Assembly: GCF_014635085.1 (NCBI RefSeq)
Contig: NZ_BMCH01000001.1
Coordinates: 465,151 to 529,150, forward strand
Source: Asaia siamensis
GTDB taxonomy: Bacteria; Pseudomonadota; Alphaproteobacteria; Acetobacterales; Acetobacteraceae
DNA length: 64,000 bases
Direction of reading: 5' to 3'
Shown here: positions 44,732 to 53,572 of the stretch, piece after piece
Position numbering within the stretch: the first letter of the stretch is position 1
How the letters are laid out: every line of letters begins with the position of its first letter
The notes under the pieces: model-generated
Seen by the model: the letters and a program-made list of their open reading frames with translations, nothing else
Databases searched by the model: none
Told to the model about the DNA's origin: nothing
Translations under genes and position numbers: made by a program

Positions 44732-45809
44732 GTTTGCGGTAACGATTCTGGCCTTCGCCCTGATTCTGGGTGTGCTCGTTTTCGTGCATGAAATGGGTCA
44801 CTATCTTGCGGCACGCTGGCGTGGTGTGAAGGTGGACACTTTTTCCATCGGTTTCGGCCCGGCGCTTTACCGCTGGCGCGATCGTACCGGCACGGAGTGG
44901 CGTATCTCGGCCATCCCTCTTGGGGGCTTCGTCAAGCCGCATGGTTTCGAGGACCCTGAAGACGCCACGCCCGAGCAGAAAGCGGCCTGGGTTCCGGGGC
45001 AGACCTTTCATGACAAGCCTGTCGGCTCCCGCATGCTGGTCATTGTCATGGGACCGGTTTTCAATTTCATCTTCGCGATCCTGCTCTTTACCGTGCTGTA
45101 TGTCTCGGTAGGCAAGCCGGAACTCAAGAACGAGATCGCGCAGGTTGTGCCGCATAGCGCTGCCGAACGCGCCGGGCTGCAGAAGGGCGATATCATCACG
45201 CGTCTTGGTACGCTCGATGTGTTCAATTTCGCCGACATCCAGGCACACGCCGTTGCCATGCCTGGCGTGCAGACCACTCTGGGCATCACGCGCGGTGACC
45301 AGAAACTGAACGTACCGATCACGCTCGATCGTGTTCCGGGCAAGAAGGGCGCCGCCGATACTGGCAGCATTGGCGTCTTCGCTGAGCTCGTTCCAGGCAA
45401 GCCAATGTCTTTTGGCAAGGCCGTGGGGGCGGGGCTGCAGGAAACCTGGCATGTCTCGGTGCAGACATTGCAGGGCGTATGGCAGATCCTCTCCGGCCAT
45501 CGTAGCCCGAAGGAGCTTGGAGGCACGATCCGTATCGCCCAGCTCTCAGGGCAGGTCGCCCATTACGGCTTTGCCAGCATCCTGTCTTTCATGGCGCTGC
45601 TTTCGATCAATCTCGGCCTGATCAATCTCTTTCCGATTCCATTGCTCGATGGCGGCAGATTGATGTTTTACGTGGCGGAAGCTGTGCGTGGAAAGCCGGT
45701 GTCACGCCGCGTTCAGGAAGTCAGCTATCAGGCTGGTTTTGCGATTATTGCGGCGTTGTTCCTGTTTTCGACATTCAACGATCTGTCGAATCTGGGCCTC
45801 TTCCATTAG
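44724..45809 (+). CDS. rseP: RseP-type site-2 zinc metalloprotease
   Basis: Intramembrane protease, in E. coli degrading anti-sigma factor RseA and signal-peptide remnants. It is 361 residues. The zinc motif is VHEMGHY at residues 22-28 within the first helix, PDZ domain in the middle (SAAERAGLQKGDIITRLG), and the LDG motif LFPIPLLDGGR in the third helix. A short GGFVKPHGFEDPEDA loop follows the first helix. Overlap with dxr suggests coupling. Confidence 0.96.
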   Translation: MHEFAVTILAFALILGVLVFVHEMGHYLAARWRGVKVDTFSIGFGPALYRWRDRTGTEWRISAIPLGGFVKPHGFEDPEDATPEQKAAWVPGQTFHDKPVGSRMLVIVMGPVFNFIFAILLFTVLYVSVGKPELKNEIAQVVPHSAAERAGLQKGDIITRLGTLDVFNFADIQAHAVAMPGVQTTLGITRGDQKLNVPITLDRVPGKKGAADTGSIGVFAELVPGKPMSFGKAVGAGLQETWHVSVQTLQGVWQILSGHRSPKELGGTIRIAQLSGQVAHYGFASILSFMALLSINLGLINLFPIPLLDGGRLMFYVAEAVRGKPVSRRVQEVSYQAGFAIIAALFLFSTFNDLSNLGLFH

Positions 45810-45840
45810 GATAAGTCAAGCGCTATGCGAACTGACACAG

Positions 45841-45903
45841 AGTGTTACGACACTTCATGTGGTGGGGTGCTTGCCTCGCAGGGCATAAGTCGGATACGTC
45901 CGA
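45841..45903 (+). repeat. Two short hairpins with TACG loops upstream of bamA
   Basis: AGTGT-TACG-ACACT (45841-45854) and TCGGA-TACG-TCCGA (45890-45903) are both 5-bp stems closing the same TACG loop, 35 bases apart, in the rseP-bamA gap. UACG is of the stable UNCG tetraloop class. No gene is in this 194-base gap. Confidence 0.35.
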
Positions 45904-46003
45904 TTTGAACAAACGCGGTCGACGGTTCCGGCTTCGTTGCGTAAAGTTAAATTGTCTGAAATAAACCTTCACGCTGGGTTGATGAAGTTAAGGAACGTCC
46001 GTC

Positions 46004-48442
46004 TTGTCAGGTAAACGTCTCGTTCTCCTTGCGTCTGTTTGCATGCTCCCGATATGGGCAGGCACAGCCGAGGCTCAGAAGACCCGTCGTGCCCCCTCGC
46101 ATCATGGCGCGCATCAGCGCCCTGCCGATGGGCAAGTGATCGAAGCGATCGATGTGAAGGGCAATACGCGCATCGAAACCAGCACCATCCTTTCCTATAT
46201 GGTGGTGCAGCCTGGTAACCATTTCAACCAGGACGACCTCGATCGTTCGCTGAAGACGCTCTACGCGACCGGCCTGTTCAAGGACGTCACCATGCGTCGC
46301 TCCGGCGGCACATTGATTGTGGATCTGGTCGAGAACCCGATCGTCAACCGCATCGCCTTCGAAGGCAATCACGCGGTCAAGGACGAGGATCTTCGCAAGG
46401 AGATCAGCATGCGTCCTCGTGCCGTGTTCTCGTCTCAGGCCGCCGCCGCAGATCGCCAGAAACTGCTTGATCTTTATGCGTCCAAGGCCCGTTTCGGCGC
46501 AACCGTAACGCCGCAGATCATCAAGTTGTCGCATAATCGTGTCGATGTGATCTTCAAGATCAACGAAGCGCGTCAGACCCTGATCAACAAGATTGTCTTC
46601 GTCGGAAACAAGGCTTTCAACGAAGCGCGTCTCGCCTCAGTCGTCTCGTCGAAGGAGACGGAATGGTATCGTTTCTTCTCGTCATCTGACGAATACAACC
46701 CGGAGCGTATCAAGTACGACGCCGAGTTGCTGCGTCGTTTCTACCTGCATAACGGGTATGTGGATTTTCACATGATCAATGCGACGGGTGAATTGTCACC
46801 TGATCGCAAGAACTTCATCATTACCTTCACGCTCGACGAAGGCCCGCGCTATCGTATCGGCAAGATGGATGTGCGCTCGAGCCTGCGTCACGTCGAGTCC
46901 AAGGATCTGAAGAAGTATATCGACCTGTTCCCGCACCAATGGTACGACGGCACAGCGATCCAGAACAACGTGACGGGCATGCAGGAGCGCCTGCAGGCAA
47001 CCGGACACCCCTTCGCCATGGTGCGCTCCGAGATTGCGCGTAACCCCGAGAAGCATATCGTCGATCTGCTCTTCGACGTGAATGAAGGGCCGCATGTCTA
47101 TGTTGAGCGCATCGACATCAATGGCAACACGGTAACCAAGGACAAGGTTATCCGTCGTGCGCTGCCTATGGCAGAGGGCGACCCATACACCCCGTTTGAT
47201 CGTAAATATTCGAAGGCCGCATTGCAGGATCTCGGTTATTTCAGCACGGTCTCTGTCGACCAGACGCAGGGCTCAGCCCCCGACAAGGTCAACGTGGCAG
47301 CCAATGTGGTCGAAAAGCCAACGGGCGAATTCTCGCTTGGTGGTGGTTATTCGACCGACGTCGGTATTCTGGGTAACGGCTCGGTCAAGCAGCATAATCT
47401 ACTCGGCACGGGTATGGATGCCGGTATCTCCGGAACAGTGGCGTATTATCAGAAGCAGGTCGATCTCTCTTTGACCGATCCCTACTTCCTGAACCGCAAC
47501 ATCGTGGCAGGTATCGATATCTTCGGTATCGAAAACAACTACCAGACCTACCAGTCCTATAAGGAAGGGCGGTATGGTGCTACGCTGCGCATGGGGTATT
47601 CGTATAATAACTATCTGTCGCAGTCCTGGAGCTACTCGCTGATTGATCGTCACGTCGGCAATATCTTTAGCCAGAGCGACATTGACACTTACGGTTATCA
47701 GTATGTCCCGTCCTATTATGTGCAAGACTCCGCTGGCTGGTCGCTTCTTTCCCAGTTGAGCACCACGCTGACCTATGATCGTCGCGACAACCGCATGCGT
47801 CCGCGCAAGGGTTTCGTCATCAACGTAAGCGGAGACTTCGCCGGCCTCGGCGGCAATGTGAAATATCTGCGCGCCAAGGTTGACGCTCAGTATTACGTGC
47901 CGCTGGACTCAATCACAGGCAATCACGACTGGGGTCTGCAGTTCAAGGGCGGCGCCGGCTATATGGGCGACTGGTCCAAGAACAGCAATGTCAGCATCAT
48001 CGACAATTTCTATCTCGGTGGTGAAAACCTGCGCGGCTTCTTGCAGGGTGGTGCGGGCCCCCGTTCCGGCCATATTAACTCGTCTACGCCTTTGCCGGGT
48101 CAGGAAGATCTTATCGGTGGCCGTTTCATCTATACCGCTTCAGCGCAGCTTAATTTCCCGCTGCCTATGGGCGACGATGTCGGTATTTCCGGTCGATACT
48201 TCGTCGATGCCGGTAGTCTTGACGGTTTGCGTGTGAAGCATCTTTACACCAACGCCGCGCAGGATGGATCGCGATATACGCCGGTTACGGGTAATACGCT
48301 TGTTCCCCGTGTCACTACGGGTCTTGGTATTTCCTGGAAGAGCCCATTCGGCCTCGTCAATATCGACGGCGCCGTGCCTATCCGCAAATCGCGTAATGAC
48401 CGTCTCTATCCGCTCCGTTTCGGTTTCGGACAGCAATTCTGA
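46004..48442 (+). CDS. bamA: Outer membrane assembly factor BamA
   Basis: Essential beta-barrel insertase, 812 residues. Signal peptide 1-24 (MSGKRLVLLASVCMLPIWAG then TAEAQ), five POTRA domains (about 45-440; for example IEAIDVKGNTRIETSTIL and VERIDINGNTVTKDKVI), then a 16-strand barrel with ENLRGFLQGG (VRGF-like motif) and terminal aromatic F in FGQQF. The start is TTG 46004 with AAGGA at correct spacing. It sits in the conserved order rseP-bamA-skp-lpxD. Confidence 0.96.
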   Translation: MSGKRLVLLASVCMLPIWAGTAEAQKTRRAPSHHGAHQRPADGQVIEAIDVKGNTRIETSTILSYMVVQPGNHFNQDDLDRSLKTLYATGLFKDVTMRRSGGTLIVDLVENPIVNRIAFEGNHAVKDEDLRKEISMRPRAVFSSQAAAADRQKLLDLYASKARFGATVTPQIIKLSHNRVDVIFKINEARQTLINKIVFVGNKAFNEARLASVVSSKETEWYRFFSSSDEYNPERIKYDAELLRRFYLHNGYVDFHMINATGELSPDRKNFIITFTLDEGPRYRIGKMDVRSSLRHVESKDLKKYIDLFPHQWYDGTAIQNNVTGMQERLQATGHPFAMVRSEIARNPEKHIVDLLFDVNEGPHVYVERIDINGNTVTKDKVIRRALPMAEGDPYTPFDRKYSKAALQDLGYFSTVSVDQTQGSAPDKVNVAANVVEKPTGEFSLGGGYSTDVGILGNGSVKQHNLLGTGMDAGISGTVAYYQKQVDLSLTDPYFLNRNIVAGIDIFGIENNYQTYQSYKEGRYGATLRMGYSYNNYLSQSWSYSLIDRHVGNIFSQSDIDTYGYQYVPSYYVQDSAGWSLLSQLSTTLTYDRRDNRMRPRKGFVINVSGDFAGLGGNVKYLRAKVDAQYYVPLDSITGNHDWGLQFKGGAGYMGDWSKNSNVSIIDNFYLGGENLRGFLQGGAGPRSGHINSSTPLPGQEDLIGGRFIYTASAQLNFPLPMGDDVGISGRYFVDAGSLDGLRVKHLYTNAAQDGSRYTPVTGNTLVPRVTTGLGISWKSPFGLVNIDGAVPIRKSRNDRLYPLRFGFGQQF

Positions 48443-48514
48443 ACGCAGCCTAATCCGGTCGGGTCATAGTCTCTCGCAAGCATTCTGGCCCGACGGTTTT
48501 GAACAGAGGTTTCC

Positions 48515-49429
48515 ATGTCCTTTTTCTCGGCAGCCCGTTTCATGGCTGCTTCGGCACTGCTCGCTTCCGTCAGCCTTCCGAGCCTGGCTCAGGCCCAGTC
48601 CGCGCAGTCCTCTTCCGGTAATGGTGGCTGGTTCGTTCCCAAAACGGCGCAGCCCGCCCAGGCTCCGGCACCGCATGCCGTGCGTCGTGTGCCCGTCGCC
48701 CAGCCAATGCCGCAGCAGGATGGCGATGAGCCCATGCAGCAGCCGGAGGCTCCGCCTGTCCTGCCGCAGCCGCCGATCCCTGACTCGCCAGATCTGCCCA
48801 AGGCCGCGCCTCCACCGGCAGCGTTGCTTGGTGTGATCAGCATCCCGACGGTGATGCGTCTCTCCAGTGCGGCTGCCGAGGCTCAGCGCGTTTTGGGTGA
48901 GCGCCGTGACAAGCTGGCAGCAGCGGCCCAGAAGGAGCAGGCAGGCTGGCGTGTCGAACAGCAGAAGCTGCAGGAAAGCGCCCGCACGCTGACTTCGGAC
49001 CAGATCCAGCTGCGCGAGCGTCATCTGCAGGAACGCCGCGCTAAGGCACAGCGTGATTTCGCAAATCGCGCTCGCATCATTCAGGAAGCGGCCAATGTGT
49101 CGCTCAACCAGATCGAGCGCGAACTTGTACGCATCGTGCGTCAGGTTGCAGCCTCGCACAGCATGAACCTCGTTTTGCACAGCGAGCAGGTTGCCCTGCA
49201 TGTTGATGGTCAGGACATCACCGAAGAGACCGCCAAGGTTCTGAACAAGATCCTGCCGCACGTCTTCATTCCTGCTGAAGATGTTGATCCGGAAGTACTT
49301 GCCAAGTCTGGCAAGATGCCGACCACCGCCGATGAGGACACAAACTCGCAGGTTGGTCCCGGGCCCGCTGCCGATGCAGCCGCGCCACAGGCTCCTGCCG
49401 CGCCTGCCTCGATCCTCCGGAAGCACTGA
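48515..49429 (+). CDS. OmpH/Skp-family periplasmic chaperone, extended
   Basis: A 304-residue exported protein. Signal peptide about 1-27 (FMAASALLASVSLPSL, AQA). A long Pro-, Gln- and Ala-rich segment (about 28-105) follows, then IPTVMRLSSAAAEAQRVLGE, which starts the OmpH helical hairpin (about 108-255), rich in Lys, Glu, Gln and Arg. Skp proteins are usually about 160 residues; the extra N-terminal linker and C-terminal Ala/Pro tail are atypical. It is downstream of bamA and upstream of lpxD, where skp normally lies. Confidence 0.82.
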   Translation: MSFFSAARFMAASALLASVSLPSLAQAQSAQSSSGNGGWFVPKTAQPAQAPAPHAVRRVPVAQPMPQQDGDEPMQQPEAPPVLPQPPIPDSPDLPKAAPPPAALLGVISIPTVMRLSSAAAEAQRVLGERRDKLAAAAQKEQAGWRVEQQKLQESARTLTSDQIQLRERHLQERRAKAQRDFANRARIIQEAANVSLNQIERELVRIVRQVAASHSMNLVLHSEQVALHVDGQDITEETAKVLNKILPHVFIPAEDVDPEVLAKSGKMPTTADEDTNSQVGPGPAADAAAPQAPAAPASILRKH

Positions 49430-49435
49430 TCTGCC

Positions 49436-50497
49436 ATGACGCTCTCTTTGCCCGATGCTCTTCCTGGCGATCCGCGTTTTTTCGATCGTCAGGGACCATT
49501 TTCTATCGACGCGCTCGCTGCCTGTGCGGAAGCCGAGATCGTCGGTCAGGAGGGGGCAGGCGAGATCACGCTGCGTGGTGTGGCGCCTCTTCAGGCAGCG
49601 ACCAGCCAGGAAATCAGCTTTCTGGATAACCGACGGTATCTGCCCCTTCTGGCAGAGACGAAGGCCGGCGCAGTCATTCTGGGGCCGGCTTTCAAGGACA
49701 AGCTGCCTCCCGGTGTGATCGGTCTTGTCAGCAAGGCGCCTTATCTTGCCTGGGCGCGTATTGCTGCGCAGTTTCACCCTGTCACACCGTCCCGCCCAAG
49801 TGTGCATCCCACCGCGCTGGTCGACGAGACGGCCAGGCTGGGTGAGGGGGTCGAAATCGGTCCTTTTGTCACCATTGGGGCTAATGCGGAGATCGGCGCA
49901 GATAGTGTCATTGCGGCCCATGCCGCAATCGGCGACGGTGTCGTGATTGGTGCACATAACCGCATCGGTGCGCATGTCTCGTTATCTCATGCGATACTCG
50001 GTGATCGTGTGACACTTTATCCCGGTGCCCGCATCGGTCAGGACGGGTTCGGTTTTGCCGTGGGGCCAGCCGGTTTTGAAACGGTGCCGCAGCTTGGTCG
50101 CGTTGTGCTGGGTCATGATGTCGAGATCGGCGCCAACTCGACCATCGACCGTGGCTCAATGCGTGACACCATCATCGGGGCGGGCACGCGGATCGATAAT
50201 CTGGTGCAGATCGGTCATAATGCCCAGCTCGGGCGCTGCTGCATTGTCGTGTCGCAGGCAGGAATTTCCGGCTCGACCGAGCTTGGCGATTTCGTCACCA
50301 TTGCCGCTCAGGCGGGGCTCATCGGCCATATCAAGATCGGTGACAAGGCTCGTGTTGGCGCGCAATGCGGCGTGATGTCCGATGTCGAGGCGGGTGCCGA
50401 TGTGATCGGCAGCCCGGCCATGCCTTTCCGGGAGTTCTTCCGCAATGTGGCCTTCCTCCGTCGTCTGGCGAAGAAGGACGGCAAGAGCGAGGCATGA
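49436..50497 (+). CDS. lpxD: UDP-3-O-(3-hydroxyacyl)glucosamine N-acyltransferase
   Basis: Third step of lipid A synthesis: adds the second acyl chain, from acyl-ACP, at the 2-amino group. It is 353 residues: an N-terminal uridine-binding domain (to about 105) and a left-handed beta-helix of hexapeptide repeats. The catalytic His lies in RIGQDGFGFA..., and QIGHNAQLGRCCIVVSQAG is the family signature. It starts 6 bases after the Skp-like stop. Confidence 0.96.
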   Translation: MTLSLPDALPGDPRFFDRQGPFSIDALAACAEAEIVGQEGAGEITLRGVAPLQAATSQEISFLDNRRYLPLLAETKAGAVILGPAFKDKLPPGVIGLVSKAPYLAWARIAAQFHPVTPSRPSVHPTALVDETARLGEGVEIGPFVTIGANAEIGADSVIAAHAAIGDGVVIGAHNRIGAHVSLSHAILGDRVTLYPGARIGQDGFGFAVGPAGFETVPQLGRVVLGHDVEIGANSTIDRGSMRDTIIGAGTRIDNLVQIGHNAQLGRCCIVVSQAGISGSTELGDFVTIAAQAGLIGHIKIGDKARVGAQCGVMSDVEAGADVIGSPAMPFREFFRNVAFLRRLAKKDGKSEA

Positions 50498-50623
50498 GCC
50501 TTGCATGCCTGCCTGTGGCCACGAAGACAGAGTTTTGCTAGAAGCAGGCCGACACGTTAAACCTGCCGTCATGTTTGTGACGGATGAACGCTGCGGCATA
50601 TCCGTTTCGTTCAGGAACAAGAA

Positions 50624-51133
50624 GTGAGCAGAACATTGGACGCCTCTGCGAAAGAGAAGAACAAGGAAGTGACGGCCGAGACCACAGCAGTCGATATCGA
50701 GACAATCGATATCATGCGCATCATGTCGGCCATTCCGCATCGCTATCCTTTCCTGATGATCGACAAGATGGTCGATATCAAGCTCGGTGAGTCGGCGACC
50801 GGCATCAAGAATGTCACCATCAACGAGCCGTTCTTCACGGGGCATTTCCCCGCGCAGCCGGTCATGCCGGGCGTGCTGATTGTCGAGGCCATGGCCCAGA
50901 CCGCAGCAACGCTGGTGGTGCTGACGCTGGGTGACGCGTTCGAAGGCAAGCTGGTCTATTTCATGACCATCGAGGGCGCGAAGTTCCGCCGTCCTGTTGG
51001 CCCTGGTGACCAGCTGCATATCACGGTCGTCAAGGAGCGTGCCCGCGCCAATGTCTGGCGTTTCAAGGGCGTTGCACGCGTCGATGGTGTGTCGGTTGCC
51101 GAGGCGACCTTCAGCGCCATGATCATGGGTTAA
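50624..51133 (+). CDS. fabZ: 3-hydroxyacyl-[ACP] dehydratase
   Basis: Dehydrates 3-hydroxyacyl-ACP in fatty acid elongation and competes with LpxA for the same substrate. It is 169 residues of the hot-dog fold. [11 protein letters not shown], then [20 protein letters not shown] with catalytic His and Glu. A GTG start at 50624 follows AGGAAC; the N-terminal 25 residues are a variable extension. It lies 10 bases ahead of lpxA. Confidence 0.96.
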   Translation: MSRTLDASAKEKNKEVTAETTAVDIETIDIMRIMSAIPHRYPFLMIDKMVDIKLGESATGIKNVTINEPFFTGHFPAQPVMPGVLIVEAMAQTAATLVVLTLGDAFEGKLVYFMTIEGAKFRRPVGPGDQLHITVVKERARANVWRFKGVARVDGVSVAEATFSAMIMG

Positions 51134-51143
51134 GAACAGCTTC

Positions 51144-52007
51144 GTGGATCGTTCCGTGTCAAAATGGCCCAGCACTGTCAGCATTCATCCAAGCGCTCTT
51201 GTCGCCCCTGAGGCGGTCCTTGGCGAGAATGTCACTATCGGGCCCTGGTGCTCTGTCGGTCCCGAGGTTTCGCTCGGTGAGGGCGTCAGGCTTCATGCCA
51301 GCGTCATCATCGACGGCGTGACGGATATCGGCGCTCAGGTCGAGATCTATCCTTTCGTCACGGTCGGGCTCGCACCGCAGGACCTCAAATATCGCGGCGA
51401 GCCGACACGATGCAGCATCGGCGCTCATACGGTGATCCGTGAGAACGTCACCATTCACCGTGGCACGGCACAGGGAACTGCTCTCACACGGGTAGGGTCT
51501 CATTGTCTGATTATGGCCAATGCCCATGTGGCGCATGATTGCGACATCGGTGACGGCGTGATCATCGTCAATAATGTCGTCATGGGTGGTCATGTCGAAA
51601 TCGGCGATGGCGCACGGATCATGGGCGCTGCGGCACTTCATCAATTCGTGCGCATCGGCCGCGGGGCGCTGGTCGGGGGTGTTTGTGGCGTCGAGGCCGA
51701 TGTCATCCCCTATGGCAGCGTGCTTGGCAATCGCGCACGTCTGGTCGGTCTGCACTGGATCTGGCTCCGCCGTCAGGGTGTCAGTGCTGAAGAGATCCAG
51801 CAGATGCGCCGGGCCTTTCGCATTCTCTACCCACGTACGGGACGTAACGAGGCCGTACTCGAGTCACGTCTGGCTGCGGTCAAGCGTGACTTTCCCGAAA
51901 GCGCCCGGGTGCAGGAAATCATTGCCTTCATGGAAGTGCAGAGCCGCCGCGGTCTCGTCCGAGCCGCGAGCCCGGCCCAGCTTTCGGCAGAAACCGAGGG
52001 CGCGTGA
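51144..52007 (+). CDS. lpxA: UDP-N-acetylglucosamine acyltransferase
   Basis: First step of lipid A synthesis: 3-O-acylation of UDP-GlcNAc. It is 287 residues of hexapeptide beta-helix. The catalytic His is in NAHVAHDCDIGDG, and GGHVEIGDGARIMG and RGALVGGVCGVEADVIPYG close the helix; a helical C-terminal domain follows (RRQGVSAEEIQQMRRAFRI). GTG start. Its end overlaps lpxI in GTGA. Confidence 0.97.
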   Translation: MDRSVSKWPSTVSIHPSALVAPEAVLGENVTIGPWCSVGPEVSLGEGVRLHASVIIDGVTDIGAQVEIYPFVTVGLAPQDLKYRGEPTRCSIGAHTVIRENVTIHRGTAQGTALTRVGSHCLIMANAHVAHDCDIGDGVIIVNNVVMGGHVEIGDGARIMGAAALHQFVRIGRGALVGGVCGVEADVIPYGSVLGNRARLVGLHWIWLRRQGVSAEEIQQMRRAFRILYPRTGRNEAVLESRLAAVKRDFPESARVQEIIAFMEVQSRRGLVRAASPAQLSAETEGA

Positions 52008-52846
52008 CGGGGAGCGCGGTCGGCATTCTAGCGGGTGGCGGGCCGCTACCGTTTCAGGTTGCCGAATCAGCGCGTCGTCAGGGTCGCGACGTTTTCATCA
52101 TCGGGTTTCAGGATTTCGTCGATCTCGACCAGATCCGTCACTGGCCCCATCGCATCATCCGTCTCGCGGCGGCTGGCGAAATTCTCTCATCACTACGTCA
52201 GGCCAATTGCGGCGACATCGTGCTTATCGGCCCGGTGCGACGTCCTGCCCTGCGTGATCTGCGCCCTGATGCCGAAGGCGCCAGGTTGCTGGCGCGGGTC
52301 GGTCGGGCCCTTTTTTCCGGCGATGACGGATTGCTGGGCGCGCTGGTCCGTATTTTTGGTGAGGAAGGGTTTCGCGTCCGTGGGGCGCATGAATTTCTGA
52401 CACAGTCTCTCGGCAGGGTTGGCGCTCTCGGGCGCATCCAGCCCGATGTGCAGGCCAGAGCCGATATAGAGAGAGGGATTGCGGTCGTGCGGGCGATCGG
52501 TGCGCTCGATATCGGGCAGGGCTGCATCGTGCAGGACGGGCTTGTCCTTGCTGTCGAGGCGATAGAAGGCACAGATCAGATGCTGGAGCGGGCAGCCCGT
52601 TTGTTGCAGCCCGGGCCGGGTGGGGTTCTGGTCAAGATGCTCAAGCCCGGGCAGGAAGCGCGGGCGGATATGCCGACGATCGGGCCCAGAACCATTATCA
52701 ATGCGCATGCGGCAGGGTTGCGGGGCATTGCCTTTGAAACAGGCTTCACCCTGCTGACCGATCCTGTGGAATGCGAAGCAACCGCCGACAGGTTGGAGCT
52801 GTTTCTCTATGGCTTGAGCCGCGCCGAGAGTCAGGGCGCAGGCTGA
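52004..52846 (+). CDS. lpxI: UDP-2,3-diacylglucosamine pyrophosphatase LpxI
   Basis: Hydrolyses UDP-2,3-diacylglucosamine to lipid X, replacing LpxH in alphaproteobacteria. It is 280 residues of the LpxI (DUF1009) family. GILAGGGPLPFQVA opens the N-terminal domain; AHEFL, QGCIVQDGLVLAVEAIEGTD and the metal-region PTIGPRTIINAHAAGLRGIA follow. lpxB, which usually comes next, is not here; gloA follows. Confidence 0.94.
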   Translation: MTGSAVGILAGGGPLPFQVAESARRQGRDVFIIGFQDFVDLDQIRHWPHRIIRLAAAGEILSSLRQANCGDIVLIGPVRRPALRDLRPDAEGARLLARVGRALFSGDDGLLGALVRIFGEEGFRVRGAHEFLTQSLGRVGALGRIQPDVQARADIERGIAVVRAIGALDIGQGCIVQDGLVLAVEAIEGTDQMLERAARLLQPGPGGVLVKMLKPGQEARADMPTIGPRTIINAHAAGLRGIAFETGFTLLTDPVECEATADRLELFLYGLSRAESQGAG

Positions 52847-52870
52847 GTCTTATTTTTCGGGAGTAAAACC

Positions 52871-53266
52871 ATGGCAACCTATTTGCACACCATGATCCGC
52901 GTGTTTGATCTCGATAAAAGCGTGGCCTATTACCAGATGCTCGGCATGCGCGAGATCCGTCGTCGGGAAGTGCCTGACGGGCGCTATACGCTTGTCTATC
53001 TCGGCTTCAACGACAATGCGCACGGCGAAGCGGAAGTCGAGCTTACCTATAACTGGGATCAGGCTACGCCCTATGACCTGGGGAATGGTTTTGGTCACTT
53101 CGCTATCGGCGTTCCCGATGCGGCGGCAACTGTCGAACGGATCCGTGCCGGTGGCGGCAAGGTAACGCGTGAGGCGGGGCCTGTGAAGTTCGGCACGACG
53201 ATCATCGCATTCGTTGAAGATCCCGATGGCTACAAGATCGAGATCATTCAGAAAGACACGTTCTGA
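52871..53266 (+). CDS. gloA: Lactoylglutathione lyase (glyoxalase I)
   Basis: Isomerises the methylglyoxal-glutathione adduct to S-lactoylglutathione. It is 131 residues. Metal ligands are His in YLHTMIRV (residue 6), Glu in the EVELTYN strand, His in FGHFAIGV, and Glu in GYKIEIIQ. RYTLVYLGF and PYDLGNGFGH are typical. It follows lpxI by 24 bases and may be in the same transcript. A clear hairpin comes after it. Confidence 0.95.
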   Translation: MATYLHTMIRVFDLDKSVAYYQMLGMREIRRREVPDGRYTLVYLGFNDNAHGEAEVELTYNWDQATPYDLGNGFGHFAIGVPDAAATVERIRAGGGKVTREAGPVKFGTTIIAFVEDPDGYKIEIIQKDTF

Positions 53267-53274
53267 TTGTCCGG

Positions 53275-53302
53275 TCTGCCCGGCATTGTGATGCCGGGCA
53301 GA
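53275..53302 (+). terminator. Hairpin terminator after gloA
   Basis: A 12-bp stem (53275-53286 with 53291-53302), TGTG loop, followed by TCTTT. The T-run is modest. Confidence 0.6.
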
Positions 53303-53310
53303 TCTTTCAG

Positions 53311-53523
53311 CTAACCGGCTTTCCTGGAGCGTTTCAGGCGCTCGGTCGCTTTTTCCAGCGCGTTCACGATGCTTGTGGCATGGCGTTGAACGCTCTCATC
53401 GGCATGGTTCGTGAGAAGGTCTGCAGCGAGCAGGGCTGTTGCAAGATCGTTGCGCAGATCATGCCGAAGCGTAGAGAGGCGCTTTTCTGCATCATCGCCT
53501 GATGAATCCCTTGTCTGCGTCAT
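53311..53523 (-). CDS. 70-residue orphan histidine-kinase-like (DHp/H-box) protein
   Basis: AAGGA lies 8 bases upstream of the ATG at 53523. The whole protein looks like a helical hairpin: a charged first helix containing LSTLRHDLRNDLATALLAA, then TNHADESVQRH, then a second helix SIVNALEKATERLKRS. RHDLRN is the H-box of sensor kinases (usually RHEIRNPL or KHDLRN), with the phosphorylatable His at residue 21. No ATPase domain, receiver or membrane segment is present or adjacent. It could be a phosphotransfer or kinase-interacting protein, or a decayed kinase fragment. It faces gloA convergently and diverges from rpmH. Confidence 0.7.
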   Translation of the reverse strand: MTQTRDSSGDDAEKRLSTLRHDLRNDLATALLAADLLTNHADESVQRHATSIVNALEKATERLKRSRKAG

Positions 53524-53543
53524 GCTCAGATTCCTTGATTTGA

Positions 53544-53572
53544 TTGACAGGGCTGTTCTGGGCTCGTAAAAG
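53544..53572 (+). promoter_or_regulatory. Promoter of the rpmH operon
   Basis: TTGACA (53544-53549), 17-base spacer, TAAAAG (53567-53572). This is the best sigma-70-type promoter in the window, about 100 bases before rpmH. Confidence 0.7.

Noticed and set aside
48464-49975. Minus-strand 503-codon frame across the Skp-like gene and lpxD
   Set aside because: Antisense shadow; Arg/Leu-rich with no family motif.
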